Below, in pieces: positions 26,337 through 35,017 of a DNA stretch of 64,000 bases; the first letter of the stretch is position 1, and every line of letters begins with the position of its first letter. Made by a program: the position numbers and the translations under genes. Below the pieces are notes generated by a model. It made no database searches. It was not told the origin of the DNA and was given only the letters and a program-made list of their open reading frames with translations. This stretch comes from Glutamicibacter creatinolyticus (GTDB taxonomy: Bacteria; Actinomycetota; Actinomycetes; Actinomycetales; Micrococcaceae), in contig NZ_CP034412.1 of assembly GCF_006094275.1 (NCBI RefSeq), positions 1,240,001 through 1,304,000 of the forward strand, read 5' to 3'.

Positions 26337-27481
26337 TCTACATGGATGCCGCGGCGACCGCGCCCGCCCACCAGCAGGTGCTGGACACCATCAGTCCCTT
26401 GCTGACCCATGACTTTGGCAACCCGTCCTCCCGCCATGAGCTGGGGCGCAACGCCGAACGGGCGGTCAGCTGGGCCCGCAACACCGTGGCGAATGAGCTG
26501 GGGGTGGGGGAGCATGAAATCTACTTCACCTCCGGCGGCACCGAGGCCGACAACCTCGCCGTCATCGGTGCGGCCCTGGCGGCCCCACGGGGACGGAAGA
26601 TCATCACCAGCGCCATCGAGCATCCCGCCGTGCAGGACGCGGCCGCGTTCCTGGCCGAACACCACGGTTTCACCCATGAGCTGATCCCCGTGGACCACGA
26701 GGGCGTAGTGGACCTGGCGGCCGCCGAGCGGCTGATCGATGCGAAGACCGCCGTGGTCTCGGTCATGGCCGTGAACAACGAGGTCGGCACCATGCAGCCC
26801 ATTGCGCAGCTCGGACGCCTGGCCCGCGCGGCCGGCGCGTTCATGCACACCGACGCGGTGCAGGCCGCCGGATGGCTGGATTTGAGTGACTTGACCCCGC
26901 ACGTCGATGCGCTGAGCATCTCCGGTCACAAGATTGGGGCGCTGAAGGGCACCGGGGTGCTCTACTACGCTGCCAACCACCCGATCGTGCCGCTGCTGCA
27001 CGGCGGCGGCCAGCAGCGAGGGGTGCGTTCGGGGACCGAAAACCCGGCCGGTGCCGCCGGGATCGCCCGGGCCCTGCAAATCGTGCGCGAACAACGCGAG
27101 GCCGGGGCCGGGGAGGGCTACGGCCCCTACCTGATTGAGCGGATCACCGGCCAACTCAACGAGCAGTTCCCGGGATCGGTGGCGCTCACCGGGCACCCGA
27201 CCCAGCGCATCGGCGGGATCGTGTCCCTGGTCTTCCCGCGCACCGCCGGGGAGACCGTGCTGATTGAGCTGGAACGTCACGGGGTGCTGTGCTCCTCCGG
27301 CTCGGCCTGCGCCGCCGGCTCCACCGATCCCTCCCCGGTGCTCAGTGCCATGGGGTACGAGCCGGAACTGGCGCATACCGCCATCCGGCTCTCCTTTACG
27401 CGTGGAATGAAGGAAAACGAGATCAGCCAGGTGGCTTCGGCGGTGATCAGCGTGATGCGCGGGCTGCTCGGCAAACGCTAG
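26333..27481 (+). CDS. nadS: Cysteine desulfurase (NadS/IscS-like)
   Basis: PLP-dependent class V aminotransferase fold, 382 residues. The PLP lysine is in SGHKIGALKG and the active cysteine in SSGSACAAGSTDPS. Such enzymes mobilise sulfur from cysteine for Fe-S clusters. Being the last gene of nrtR-nadABC with an ATGA overlap, it is most likely the NadS-type enzyme that matures the NadA cluster, as known for several Gram-positive bacteria. General IscS use for other proteins cannot be excluded. Confidence 0.9.
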   Translation: MIYMDAAATAPAHQQVLDTISPLLTHDFGNPSSRHELGRNAERAVSWARNTVANELGVGEHEIYFTSGGTEADNLAVIGAALAAPRGRKIITSAIEHPAVQDAAAFLAEHHGFTHELIPVDHEGVVDLAAAERLIDAKTAVVSVMAVNNEVGTMQPIAQLGRLARAAGAFMHTDAVQAAGWLDLSDLTPHVDALSISGHKIGALKGTGVLYYAANHPIVPLLHGGGQQRGVRSGTENPAGAAGIARALQIVREQREAGAGEGYGPYLIERITGQLNEQFPGSVALTGHPTQRIGGIVSLVFPRTAGETVLIELERHGVLCSSGSACAAGSTDPSPVLSAMGYEPELAHTAIRLSFTRGMKENEISQVASAVISVMRGLLGKR

Positions 27482-27524
27482 GCATCATCCGCAAAGCTGG
27501 CCGATCGGCCGAGGAGTTAACCAT

Positions 27525-27563
27525 GCAAGGGGTGGGACGAATCGACTTCGTCCCACCCCTTGC
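27525..27563. terminator. Terminator after the NAD operon
   Basis: Perfect 17-bp stem (27525-27541 with 27547-27563) with 5-base loop, between the convergent nadS and vanY-like genes. It can serve both; a T-rich stretch follows on the plus strand. Confidence 0.8.
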
Positions 27564-27619
27564 CTGCTGTTTTGCTTGAGGTACCCCGGTTGCCGCCCTC
27601 GCCGGAGCGGCAGCTCCGG

Positions 27620-28828
27620 TCAGCGCAGGTACTTGCCCGAAACCCAACCGGTCTTGGAGGAGTACTTCACCTGGTACCAGCCCTTGGAGGTCTTGCCGGT
27701 CAGGCTGACCTTCTTGCCCTTCGGGATGGTCAGCAGGACCTTGTGGCCCGTGCCCGCCTTGGTGCGCAGGTTCAGGTTCGCGGTGGTCTTCTTGGTCTTC
27801 ACCGAGCTCTTCGGTTTTGACGGGGAAGTCTGGGTCTTGGGCTTGCTGCCGGAGAAGCTGCCCAGGTAGGTGCCCGAAACCCAGCCGGTCTTGGAGGAGT
27901 ACTTCACCTGGTACCAGCCCTTGGAGGTCTTGCCGGTCAGGCTGACCTTCTTGCCCTTCGGGATGGTAAGCAGGACCTTGTGCTTGGTGCTTACCCCGCT
28001 GCGCAGGTTCAGGTTCGCCTTCGTCTTGGCGCTCGAGGCGCCCTTGGGGGCCTGGGTCTTGGGCTTCTCCGCCTTCGGCTTGGCCTTGGCCACCCCGTAG
28101 TAGTGCTCCAGGGTCTTGGCCCCGGACTGGGTGTAGCTCTTGGCCAGGGACGTGCCCACATAGCGGAAGTGCCATGGTTCATAGGCGTATCCGGTCACCG
28201 ACTCGTAGCCCTTGGGGTAGCGCAGAATGAAGCCGTACTTGTGGGCGTTCTTCGCCATCCAGCGCCCCACCTTGGTGGATTCGAAGCAGGCCTGCAGGCC
28301 GCACTGGTGGTTGGTGTTGCCCACGTCCACGGCCAGGCCGGTCTGGTGTTCACTGGTGCCGGGCTTCGCGGAGATCCGCTGGGCATACTTTGACCCGTAC
28401 TGCTGGGTGTACTGCCGGAACAGCTGGGCCTGCCGGTCATAGGAGCGGTAGCCGCTGACCAGGGCAATGTTCACGCCCGACTTCTTCGCCGCCGTCTTCA
28501 TCTTCAGGTAGGCGTCAGCCGCTTCGGGCCGAAGCCGGATGGAGGTGCCCCTTACCGTCTTGGTCTTGGGGACGTAGCGGGCCGGTGAGAGCGGATAGCT
28601 TTTGCTGACAAAGACATCAATGCGGCTGGCACCGCGCTGCAGCTTCCGGGCCGTCGGGACGAACGACGCCACGTCGGTGCTCGGGGCGGCCGCGGTGGTG
28701 ATGCCCTGGGACTGCACCTGGGCCGGGGCGGCCGGTTCGAAGGCGGTGGCCGGAGCCAGCGAGGTCGCCACCAACGAAGCGGTAAACACGGTCGCCAGTG
28801 CCAGGCGGGTCGTGCCTTTCTTGGTCAT
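27620..28828 (-). CDS. Secreted VanY-type D-alanyl-D-alanine carboxypeptidase with two SH3b repeats
   Basis: A 402-residue exported protein. The signal peptide ends near residue 30 (LAPATAFEP). The VanY/peptidase M15 domain (about 85-240) shows SGYRSYDRQ, SEHQTGLAVDV and EPWHFRY, which hold the zinc and catalytic residues. Two bacterial SH3 domains follow (about 265-325 and 345-402), joined by Lys/Pro/Ser/Thr linkers, and probably bind the cell wall. The SH3b units are nearly identical in DNA as well as protein. Role: trimming stem peptides of peptidoglycan outside the cell. Confidence 0.92.
   Translation of the reverse strand: MTKKGTTRLALATVFTASLVATSLAPATAFEPAAPAQVQSQGITTAAAPSTDVASFVPTARKLQRGASRIDVFVSKSYPLSPARYVPKTKTVRGTSIRLRPEAADAYLKMKTAAKKSGVNIALVSGYRSYDRQAQLFRQYTQQYGSKYAQRISAKPGTSEHQTGLAVDVGNTNHQCGLQACFESTKVGRWMAKNAHKYGFILRYPKGYESVTGYAYEPWHFRYVGTSLAKSYTQSGAKTLEHYYGVAKAKPKAEKPKTQAPKGASSAKTKANLNLRSGVSTKHKVLLTIPKGKKVSLTGKTSKGWYQVKYSSKTGWVSGTYLGSFSGSKPKTQTSPSKPKSSVKTKKTTANLNLRTKAGTGHKVLLTIPKGKKVSLTGKTSKGWYQVKYSSKTGWVSGKYLR
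27634..27982. repeat. Two nearly identical 112-bp SH3b-coding repeats
   Basis: 27634-27745 and 27871-27982 differ at only two bases in 112 by direct comparison. They encode the two SH3b domains of the VanY-type protein. Such identity points to recent duplication or gene conversion. Confidence 0.85.
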
Positions 28829-29108
28829 GGGTTTTTCCTCACGAGTGATGAATGAGCTTCCCTTATTCCAGCATCAAGAACCCGACCGGACAAGGTTCTT
28901 CTAGAAAATGGCGCAAAGTTTCGCAGATAAGTCTGCCCCGGCAAATGGGGATAAGCCCCTTGTTCCCCTCACGTTCAACACTGCGAAACATTCGCTCTGG
29001 GCATGAGTTTCAAGCATCAGGAGGTGACCAGTAGTTTTGCGTTTCGCCCCGGGTCTGCAGGGCTTCATCCCGGTGGAGCGTCCAGCTGAGTTTGGTAGGT
29101 TAGCGACC

Positions 29109-29621
29109 ATGCAAGTTCGGCAGGAAACCTTCGACGACAGGGCAGGGGTCTACGCAGTGGCCCATGCGGCATTCGCCAACTTCGACCCCTCGATTGAGCC
29201 GGCGGAGGTCGGCCTGCTGCAAGAGCTCTTCGACTGCCCCGCCTACGATCCAGTCTTCTCGATCGTGGCCTTGGATGAGACCGCCGTCATTGGACACGTG
29301 ATCGCCAGCTGGGGGAGCGTGGACGGGCAATACCCGCTGCTGGGGCTCGGGCCGCTGGCGGTCGCCCCCGAATACCAGCACCGCGGGGTGGGCTCGATCC
29401 TGATGCAGGACATCCACGACCGTGCGCAGCAGCGCAACCTGCCAGGAATCGTGCTGCTCGGCCACGTGGACTACTACCGGCGTTTCGGCTACGAACCGGC
29501 TTCCGATCACGGAATCATCCCCTCCGACGCCGCCTGGGGCGAGAACTTCATGGTCAAGGTGCTCGACCCCCACCGTCTGCCCGCAGGCAACTACCGCTAC
29601 GCCGCCCCCTTCGGCTGTTAG
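29109..29621 (+). CDS. GNAT family N-acetyltransferase (170 aa)
   Basis: Gcn5-type acetyltransferase; the acetyl-CoA loop appears as LAVAPEYQHRGVGSILM (about residues 80-96), and the C-terminal region with YYRRFGYEPAS matches the YhbS-like subgroup. Substrate unknown. The frame is open upstream to 29037, but ATG 29109 gives a normal N-terminus (MQVRQETFDD). It stands alone between the convergent neighbourhoods, upstream of a hydrolase on the same strand. Confidence 0.85.
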   Translation: MQVRQETFDDRAGVYAVAHAAFANFDPSIEPAEVGLLQELFDCPAYDPVFSIVALDETAVIGHVIASWGSVDGQYPLLGLGPLAVAPEYQHRGVGSILMQDIHDRAQQRNLPGIVLLGHVDYYRRFGYEPASDHGIIPSDAAWGENFMVKVLDPHRLPAGNYRYAAPFGC

Positions 29622-29697
29622 GACAGTTGCCCACCTCACTGCTCTACGGGGGTTCCGTCGCCTGTCAAGGGCGTAAATTTGCTAATCTATTGGGATC

Positions 29698-30501
29698 ATG
29701 TCGAACCACTTGTTGCCCGTGAAGATTGACCGGGGCCAGGGCATGCCCGTGGTCCTGCTGCACGGCTTGGGGAACAACCACCACAGTTGGCATTTCGTCC
29801 TCGACGACCTGGATTACTCCCGGGTGCGGATCATTGCCGTGGACCTGCTTGGATTTGGGGATGCGCCGAAACCGGATGTTGAATACACCCTGCGGGACCA
29901 CTCCTCGGCGGTCGCCGCGACCCTGAAGGACCTGGGGATTCAAAAGGCGGTCATTGCCGGCCACTCCATGGGCTGCAACATTGCCCTGGACCTGGCAGAG
30001 AAGGAACCGGACATGGTTGAGCGCCTGGTGCTCTTCGGTGCACCGCTCTACCGGCGCAAGCCACGCGGCGGCAAGCTGCGCAAGCTCTTGCGCGCCGAGG
30101 GCCTGTACTTCTCGCTGTTCGAACTGGTCTCCCGTTCCCCGGACGCGGTCCAAACCGGCGGAGGGCTGGCCGAGGAATACGTCCCGTTCATCAAGGGCAT
30201 GGAAATCACCGAGGAAACCTGGCCGGCCTACCGCAAGAGCCTGCAAAACTCGATCATGCAATACGAGTCCTACCGGCAGGCCACCCGGCTGAAGCTGCCC
30301 ATGCTGTTCGTCAACGGGGTGCTGGACTTCTTCATCATCCGCGGCAACACCACCCGGGCGTTCATGGCCAACCGCCGATTTGTGCGCATCCGCCGCAGCC
30401 GCGGACCGCATGAACTGACCCCGACCCAGGGAAAGCTCGCCGCGCGGATCATCAACCGGATGGCCAACCAGGCCAAGACCGGGCAGCGGGCCATCGACTA
30501 A
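29698..30501 (+). CDS. Alpha/beta hydrolase (267 aa)
   Basis: Alpha/beta hydrolase fold: LLHGLGNNHHSW as oxyanion region, AGHSMGCNIA with the nucleophile serine (about residue 91), and RGPHELTP with the probable catalytic His. No signal peptide, so cytoplasmic. Substrate unknown; the family includes esterases and carbon-carbon hydrolases. It is followed by two more plus-strand genes with their own gaps, so an operon is not obvious. Confidence 0.85.
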   Translation: MSNHLLPVKIDRGQGMPVVLLHGLGNNHHSWHFVLDDLDYSRVRIIAVDLLGFGDAPKPDVEYTLRDHSSAVAATLKDLGIQKAVIAGHSMGCNIALDLAEKEPDMVERLVLFGAPLYRRKPRGGKLRKLLRAEGLYFSLFELVSRSPDAVQTGGGLAEEYVPFIKGMEITEETWPAYRKSLQNSIMQYESYRQATRLKLPMLFVNGVLDFFIIRGNTTRAFMANRRFVRIRRSRGPHELTPTQGKLAARIINRMANQAKTGQRAID

Positions 30502-30617
30502 CAGCACAGTTCTCCCCGCCTGGCACCCGCTGTCCTGCTCCTCCCGATGTGCCGGTGCGCCGGTTCCTCGGCGTGCAAACCCTTGTGCCGGTGCCACGGG
30601 TACGGTAGACATCTACC

Positions 30618-31094
30618 ATGGACGCACACCAGCTCCCGCGCGAGCTCTCCTTCACCGTTGCCGGGCACGTTGCCAAGCCGGTCGAGCAGGTCTACGAGGC
30701 GGTCGCGGATCCCGAGCAGCTTTCGCGCTACTTCACCACCGGCGGGGCCCGCGGCCGGCTGGAGGCCGGTAACTCGGTCACCTGGGATTTCCACGACTTC
30801 CCCGGCGCCTTCCCAGTGCAGGTGCTGCAAGCCGAGGCCCCGCGGCACATTGTGCTGCGGTGGGCAGGTGAGCACCTGGTGGCCGAGGACGGCATGAGCC
30901 GGGTGCAGTTCGACTTCGAGCCGGTCGATGAGGGCGCCCGCACCAAGGTGCAGATCAGCGAATCCGGCTGGCAGCCCAGCGAGGCGGGGATCCAGCGAGC
31001 CTTTGACAACTGCGAAGGCTGGACCTCGATGCTGGCGGCCTTAAAGGTCTGGCTGGAGCACGGCATCAATTTGCGCGAAGGATTCTACAAGTAA
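30618..31094 (+). CDS. SRPBCC/AHSA1-like protein (158 aa)
   Basis: START-like (SRPBCC, activator of Hsp90 ATPase homologue 1-like) fold: VAKPVEQVYEAVADPEQLSRYFTTGG at the N-terminus and a C-terminal GWTSMLAALKVWLEHG helix, both typical. Such proteins bind hydrophobic ligands in a deep cavity; a specific role is not known. ATG 30618 gives a complete domain. Confidence 0.82.
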   Translation: MDAHQLPRELSFTVAGHVAKPVEQVYEAVADPEQLSRYFTTGGARGRLEAGNSVTWDFHDFPGAFPVQVLQAEAPRHIVLRWAGEHLVAEDGMSRVQFDFEPVDEGARTKVQISESGWQPSEAGIQRAFDNCEGWTSMLAALKVWLEHGINLREGFYK

Positions 31095-31205
31095 CCTGAA
31101 CGCCACCTGCGCCAACACCGCTCCGGTTCAGTATTGGCTGGGAGCTGGCCGGGTAATTGCCATGGCCTGTGTCACAGCGGCCCTTCACCTGCCTAGGGTG
31201 AGGCC

Positions 31206-32213
31206 ATGCCAACACCTCAGGAAGCAACGAACGGGCAAGTCGCACTGGTCGCCGGTGCCTCACGGGGTCTGGGCCTGCTTGTGGCCCGGGAACTGGGACG
31301 GCGCGGCTACCGGCTAGTGATCTGCGCCCGCGAGGCGGAGGAACTGGACGCGGCCCGGGCAAAGCTGCATGCCGAAGGCCTCATGGTCGAATCCATGGTG
31401 TGCGATGTGGCGGACAACGGTGAGGTCACCAGCATGGTCTCGCGCATCGGGGCAACCCTGGGGCCCATCGAGGTGCTGGTCACCGTGGCCGGTGTCATCC
31501 AGGTCGGGCCGCTGCAGTCCCTGGAGCGTGAACACTTCGAACAGGCCGTGAACATCATGCTGTGGGGCCCGGTCAACCTGGCTTTGGCCGTGGTGGATTC
31601 CATGCGTGAACGCGGACGCGGGCACATTGCCACCGTCTCCTCCATAGGCGGGATGATCAGCGTGCCGCACCTGCTGCCCTACGGCACCGCCAAGTTCGGC
31701 GCGGTCGGCTTCTCCCAGGGGCTGCGCGCGGAGATGTCCGGCACCGGGGTCAAGGTCACCACCGTGGTGCCCGGGCTGATGCGCACCGGCTCCCACCTGC
31801 GCGCCGAGTTCACCGGCAACCAGCCGGGCGAGTACGGCTGGTTCTCGGTCGGTGCCTCCTTCCCGCTGGTGTCCATTGACGCCGAGCGGGCCGCCCGCCA
31901 GATCGTGCGCCGGGTATTGGAGGGCAGGGCGCTGGTGGTGCTCACCCCGCTGGCCAAGCTGGCCATCCGGGTCCACGGCCTGGCCCCGGCCACCACCGCG
32001 AACCTGCTGGGAGTTCTCGGGCGGATGCTGCCCGGGGCGCCGGGCAGTGAACAGGGCACCGTGACCGGGCACGAGGCCCGCGACCGGCTGCCGGGCCCCG
32101 CCCAGAAGGTGCTCGATGCGATTACGGTGCTTGGCCGCCGGGCCGCCGGGCGCTTCAACGAGGTGGGCGAAAAGGACGGGGCCGCACCCATGCCGGGGGA
32201 CGGGGGCGCTTAA
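31206..32213 (+). CDS. Short-chain dehydrogenase/reductase (335 aa)
   Basis: Classical SDR with the NAD(P) loop GASRGLGL (about 18-25) and the catalytic YGTAK (about 159-163) preceded by SSIGG. A C-terminal extension of about 80 residues beyond the normal 250 is present, rich in Pro/Gly/Ala, as seen in membrane-proximal SDR subgroups. The arginine in the ICAREAEE region after the second strand suggests NADP preference. Substrate unknown. Confidence 0.88.
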   Translation: MPTPQEATNGQVALVAGASRGLGLLVARELGRRGYRLVICAREAEELDAARAKLHAEGLMVESMVCDVADNGEVTSMVSRIGATLGPIEVLVTVAGVIQVGPLQSLEREHFEQAVNIMLWGPVNLALAVVDSMRERGRGHIATVSSIGGMISVPHLLPYGTAKFGAVGFSQGLRAEMSGTGVKVTTVVPGLMRTGSHLRAEFTGNQPGEYGWFSVGASFPLVSIDAERAARQIVRRVLEGRALVVLTPLAKLAIRVHGLAPATTANLLGVLGRMLPGAPGSEQGTVTGHEARDRLPGPAQKVLDAITVLGRRAAGRFNEVGEKDGAAPMPGDGGA

Positions 32214-32556
32214 TATGGCACCTCTACAGCGCCAATGGCAGAACATTTCAGGTTTCCCAGTCAGCCCCAAGGCTGCGTCCATGCAGGCACTAGGCACTGG
32301 ACACGGCGGCGGGAGCAGATGGGATATTCAAAGTACCGGGGGACACCAACAGAGAGGAAACCCAATCTGCAAACAGCATCACGAATGCCTTCAGCATTGA
32401 GCTTCCAAGTTTCGGCAGACCGGCCCACACCCGCCGGCACTGACTCGAACGGCTCGTAGGACGTCACGCCCACCAGGGGCGCAGCACCCTTCGGACACCA
32501 CACTTGGTTTCCGGACGGTTTCACAACACTGAACACCGACGCAAAGGAAAGAAACC
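32214..32556. other. Intergenic leader of the PRC-barrel gene, no gene seen
   Basis: 343 bases between the SDR and the PRC-barrel gene. No convincing ORF, tRNA or strong terminator hairpin was found. It should carry the PRC-barrel promoter, which could be stress-sigma dependent, but no consensus could be assigned with confidence. Confidence 0.4.
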
Positions 32557-33498
32557 ATGATCAACAAGAACCAGATTGATGAACTGCTGAACACCGGCGG
32601 CACCGTGGTCGGCAGCGACGGCGAGAAGATCGGCAAGTTCGGACAGGTCTTCCTTGATGACCAGACCGGCGAACCGCAGTGGGTCACCGTGCGCACCGGA
32701 TTGTTTGGAATGTCCGAAAGCTTCGTTCCGCTGGATGAAGCCAGCGTGCACGGGGACACCGTCACCGTGCCGTTCGACAAGCAGATCGTCAAGGATGCCC
32801 CGCGCATCGACGACGAGGACGGGCACCTGAGCCCGGCCGATGAGCAGGAGCTCTACCGCTACTACAACCGTTCCTACGACCGGCAGCAGAGCGTGGACCA
32901 GCGCACCGGCCGCGAGTCGGCGGGCCAGCTGCCCGCGGACCCGAACGACACCGCCCTGGCCGGGGGCGTGGGCAACGACCGGCTGGAGGATGACCGCCTG
33001 GCCGGCGACCGCCTGGGCACCGACCGCACGGCCGACGCCGGGGTCGGGTTCGATGACCGAGACACCGTGGGCCGGGATCGGGACGCCGGTGAGGGCATGA
33101 CCCGCTCCGAGGAGCAGCTGCGCGTGGGCACCGAGAACGTGGAAACCGGTCGGGCCCGGCTGCGCAAGTACGTGGTGACCGAGAACGTGACCACCACCGT
33201 GCCGGTCAGCCATGAAGAGGTGCGCGTGGAACGCGAACCGATCACCGACGCCGATGCCGCCGGCACCGTGCGCGGCGGCGAGCTGGGCGAGGAGGAGCAG
33301 GAAGTGACCCTGCACGCCGAACGCCCGGTTGTTGACAAGGAAGCGGTCCCGGTGGAGAAGGTCCGCCTGGACACCGAGACCGTCACCGACGAGGAAAAGG
33401 TCACCGAGCAGGTCCGCAAGGAGCGGATCGAGGCCGAGGGCGATGGGGACATCATCGACCCGGAAACCGGTGAACGCACCCGTCGCACGGACCGCTAG
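32557..33498 (+). CDS. PRC-barrel and YsnF/AvaK (DUF2382) domain stress protein (313 aa)
   Basis: N-terminal PRC-barrel (about residues 5-75, with GSDGEKIGKFGQVFLDDQTG), an acidic Asp/Arg-rich linker (about 85-185), and a C-terminal DUF2382 domain (about 190-300) with the typical LRKYVVTENVTTTVPVSHEEVRVEREP. Proteins of this make-up are soluble and stress-linked in Actinobacteria; the mechanism is unknown. AAAGGA lies before ATG 32557. A very stable hairpin separates it from the membrane protein gene downstream. Confidence 0.88.
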   Translation: MINKNQIDELLNTGGTVVGSDGEKIGKFGQVFLDDQTGEPQWVTVRTGLFGMSESFVPLDEASVHGDTVTVPFDKQIVKDAPRIDDEDGHLSPADEQELYRYYNRSYDRQQSVDQRTGRESAGQLPADPNDTALAGGVGNDRLEDDRLAGDRLGTDRTADAGVGFDDRDTVGRDRDAGEGMTRSEEQLRVGTENVETGRARLRKYVVTENVTTTVPVSHEEVRVEREPITDADAAGTVRGGELGEEEQEVTLHAERPVVDKEAVPVEKVRLDTETVTDEEKVTEQVRKERIEAEGDGDIIDPETGERTRRTDR

Positions 33499-33502
33499 GC
33501 AG

Positions 33503-33527
33503 TGCCGCCCGCGCCGCGGGCGGCACC
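33503..33527 (+). other. GC-only hairpin between PRC-barrel and membrane protein genes
   Basis: GTGCCGCCCGC pairs with GCGGGCGGCAC with almost no loop. There is no T run, so it may stabilise the upstream mRNA or attenuate read-through rather than terminate. Confidence 0.5.
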
Positions 33528-33555
33528 ATGGTCCGAATCCGAGAAGGAGGGGAAC

Positions 33556-34350
33556 ATGAGTACCAGTGCAGATAAGTCACCGCACGACGACCGTGACTCG
33601 GGGTTGACCCGCGGCGAGCGGCTGAACAACGAACGCGACCTGAACCGGGAGGCCGAGCTGGACCGCGAAGGCGAGCTGCGCCGGGACCGGAACCAGGGCC
33701 GGGACGCCGTCCCGGACGGGGAGGCCAGCGCCGAGCGCGCCCAACACCGGGCGGACACGCCGTCCGACCGGGTGGCCGAACGGGACCGGGAAAGCGTCGT
33801 GGCACGGGAGAAGCACATCTACGGCGGGATGAAGATCGGCTCAGCCTTCTTCGGCTGGCTGACCGCCACCGGCATGGGCGTGGTGCTCACCGCCCTGGTG
33901 GCCGCCGCCGGCACCGCCGTGGGGCTGAGCACCGGGGTCAACCCGGATGAGGTCGCCCAGAGCCTGAACCAGGACCCGCAGACGGTGGGCATGGTCGGGA
34001 TCATCGTGCTGGGCGTCATCGTGCTCATCGCCTACTACTGCGGCGGCTACGTCGCCGGGCGCATGGCCCGGTTCGACGGCATGAAGCAGGGCCTGGCCGT
34101 GTGGCTGTGGGCCCTGGTGATCGCCATCGTGGTGGCGCTGCTGGGCTGGATTGGCGGCAGCCAGTTCAACGTCCTGGCCCAGGTCAACAGCTTCCCGCGG
34201 ATCCCCGTGAACGAAGGGGACCTGACCACCGCCGGCATCATCGCCGCGGTCGTGGTCGCGGTGGTGGCCCTGGTTGGGGCGCTGCTGGGCGGCCTGGCCG
34301 GGATGCGCTTCCACCGCAAGGTCGACAAGGCCGGGCTGGATGTGGTCTAA
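33556..34350 (+). CDS. Membrane protein with long charged N-terminus (264 aa)
   Basis: I do not recognise a named family. The first 95 residues are highly charged (many Asp, Arg and Glu, such as LNREAELDREGELRRDRN) and probably unstructured in the cytoplasm. Then come about four hydrophobic segments (roughly 98-125, 148-172, 182-205 and 228-252) with Gly-rich motifs. AAGGAGGGG before ATG 33556 supports the start. It lies right after the PRC-barrel/DUF2382 gene and shares a likely transcript, so a stress-linked envelope role is possible. Confidence 0.75.
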   Translation: MSTSADKSPHDDRDSGLTRGERLNNERDLNREAELDREGELRRDRNQGRDAVPDGEASAERAQHRADTPSDRVAERDRESVVAREKHIYGGMKIGSAFFGWLTATGMGVVLTALVAAAGTAVGLSTGVNPDEVAQSLNQDPQTVGMVGIIVLGVIVLIAYYCGGYVAGRMARFDGMKQGLAVWLWALVIAIVVALLGWIGGSQFNVLAQVNSFPRIPVNEGDLTTAGIIAAVVVAVVALVGALLGGLAGMRFHRKVDKAGLDVV

Positions 34351-34412
34351 CGGGCCAACTAGGTGCCGCCAGCCGGTGAGAAGGACTTCTTACTTGGGCT
34401 AGCGGTCAGGGA

Positions 34413-34457
34413 AAAGCCGAGGCAGGTGCGTCGTGATGACGTACCTGCCTCGGCTTT
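34413..34457. terminator. Bidirectional terminator between convergent genes
   Basis: AAAGCCGAGGCAGGT on the left (34413-34427) pairs with ACCTGCCTCGGCTTT on the right (34443-34457), and the stem extends inward with one G-U pair. It serves the membrane protein gene and the convergent MarR gene. Confidence 0.82.
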
Positions 34458-34475
34458 CCTATGCCGTCGTGTGTC

Positions 34476-34958
34476 CTAGTCGATCCCGGCGCGCAGCTTC
34501 ATGCTCAGGTGCTTGAGCTGGTCAAACTCCTCTTCGCTCAGCGCATGCCCCATCAGCTCGTGCAGGTGCTTGACGTGCTCGCGCCCAATGTCGCGCTGCA
34601 CCTCCAGGCCCTTCTCGGTCAGGGACAGGATCATCGCCCGCTGATCGGTGGGATCCGGGCTGCGGGAGATCAGGCCGCGTTCCTCAAGCCGGACGATCAT
34701 CCGGCTCAGCGACGGCTGGGAGATCAGCAGGAACTTGTTCAGGTCCACCAGCCGCGCCTTGCCTTCGGGACAATTGCGCAGATTGAACAACACGTCGTAT
34801 TCACGCACCGAGAACCGATTGAATTCGGGCATCGAGATCAGGTGGCGCATCACCGCCACCTGCGTGCGGAAGAGTGCCTCCCAGGCCTCGACCGTGTTCT
34901 TTAGCGGGGCCGGGGCGGTGGTGGCCTCACCGGCCACCATTTGCTCACTGTGTGTCAC
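34476..34958 (-). CDS. MarR family regulator (160 aa)
   Basis: Winged helix-turn-helix of the MarR type: LVDLNKFLLISQPSLSRMIVRLEERGLI is the recognition region and the DPTDQRAMILSLTEKG wing is typical. It is located 60 bases downstream of the luciferase-like oxidoreductase on the same strand, so the two are probably co-transcribed, and it may regulate that gene. Ligand unknown. Confidence 0.88.
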   Translation of the reverse strand: MTHSEQMVAGEATTAPAPLKNTVEAWEALFRTQVAVMRHLISMPEFNRFSVREYDVLFNLRNCPEGKARLVDLNKFLLISQPSLSRMIVRLEERGLISRSPDPTDQRAMILSLTEKGLEVQRDIGREHVKHLHELMGHALSEEEFDQLKHLSMKLRAGID

Positions 34959-35017
34959 TGCACTCCTATGCTTGCAGCCCTGTGGCTGGCATCCTTACCC
35001 CTTGATCTTATCCCCGG

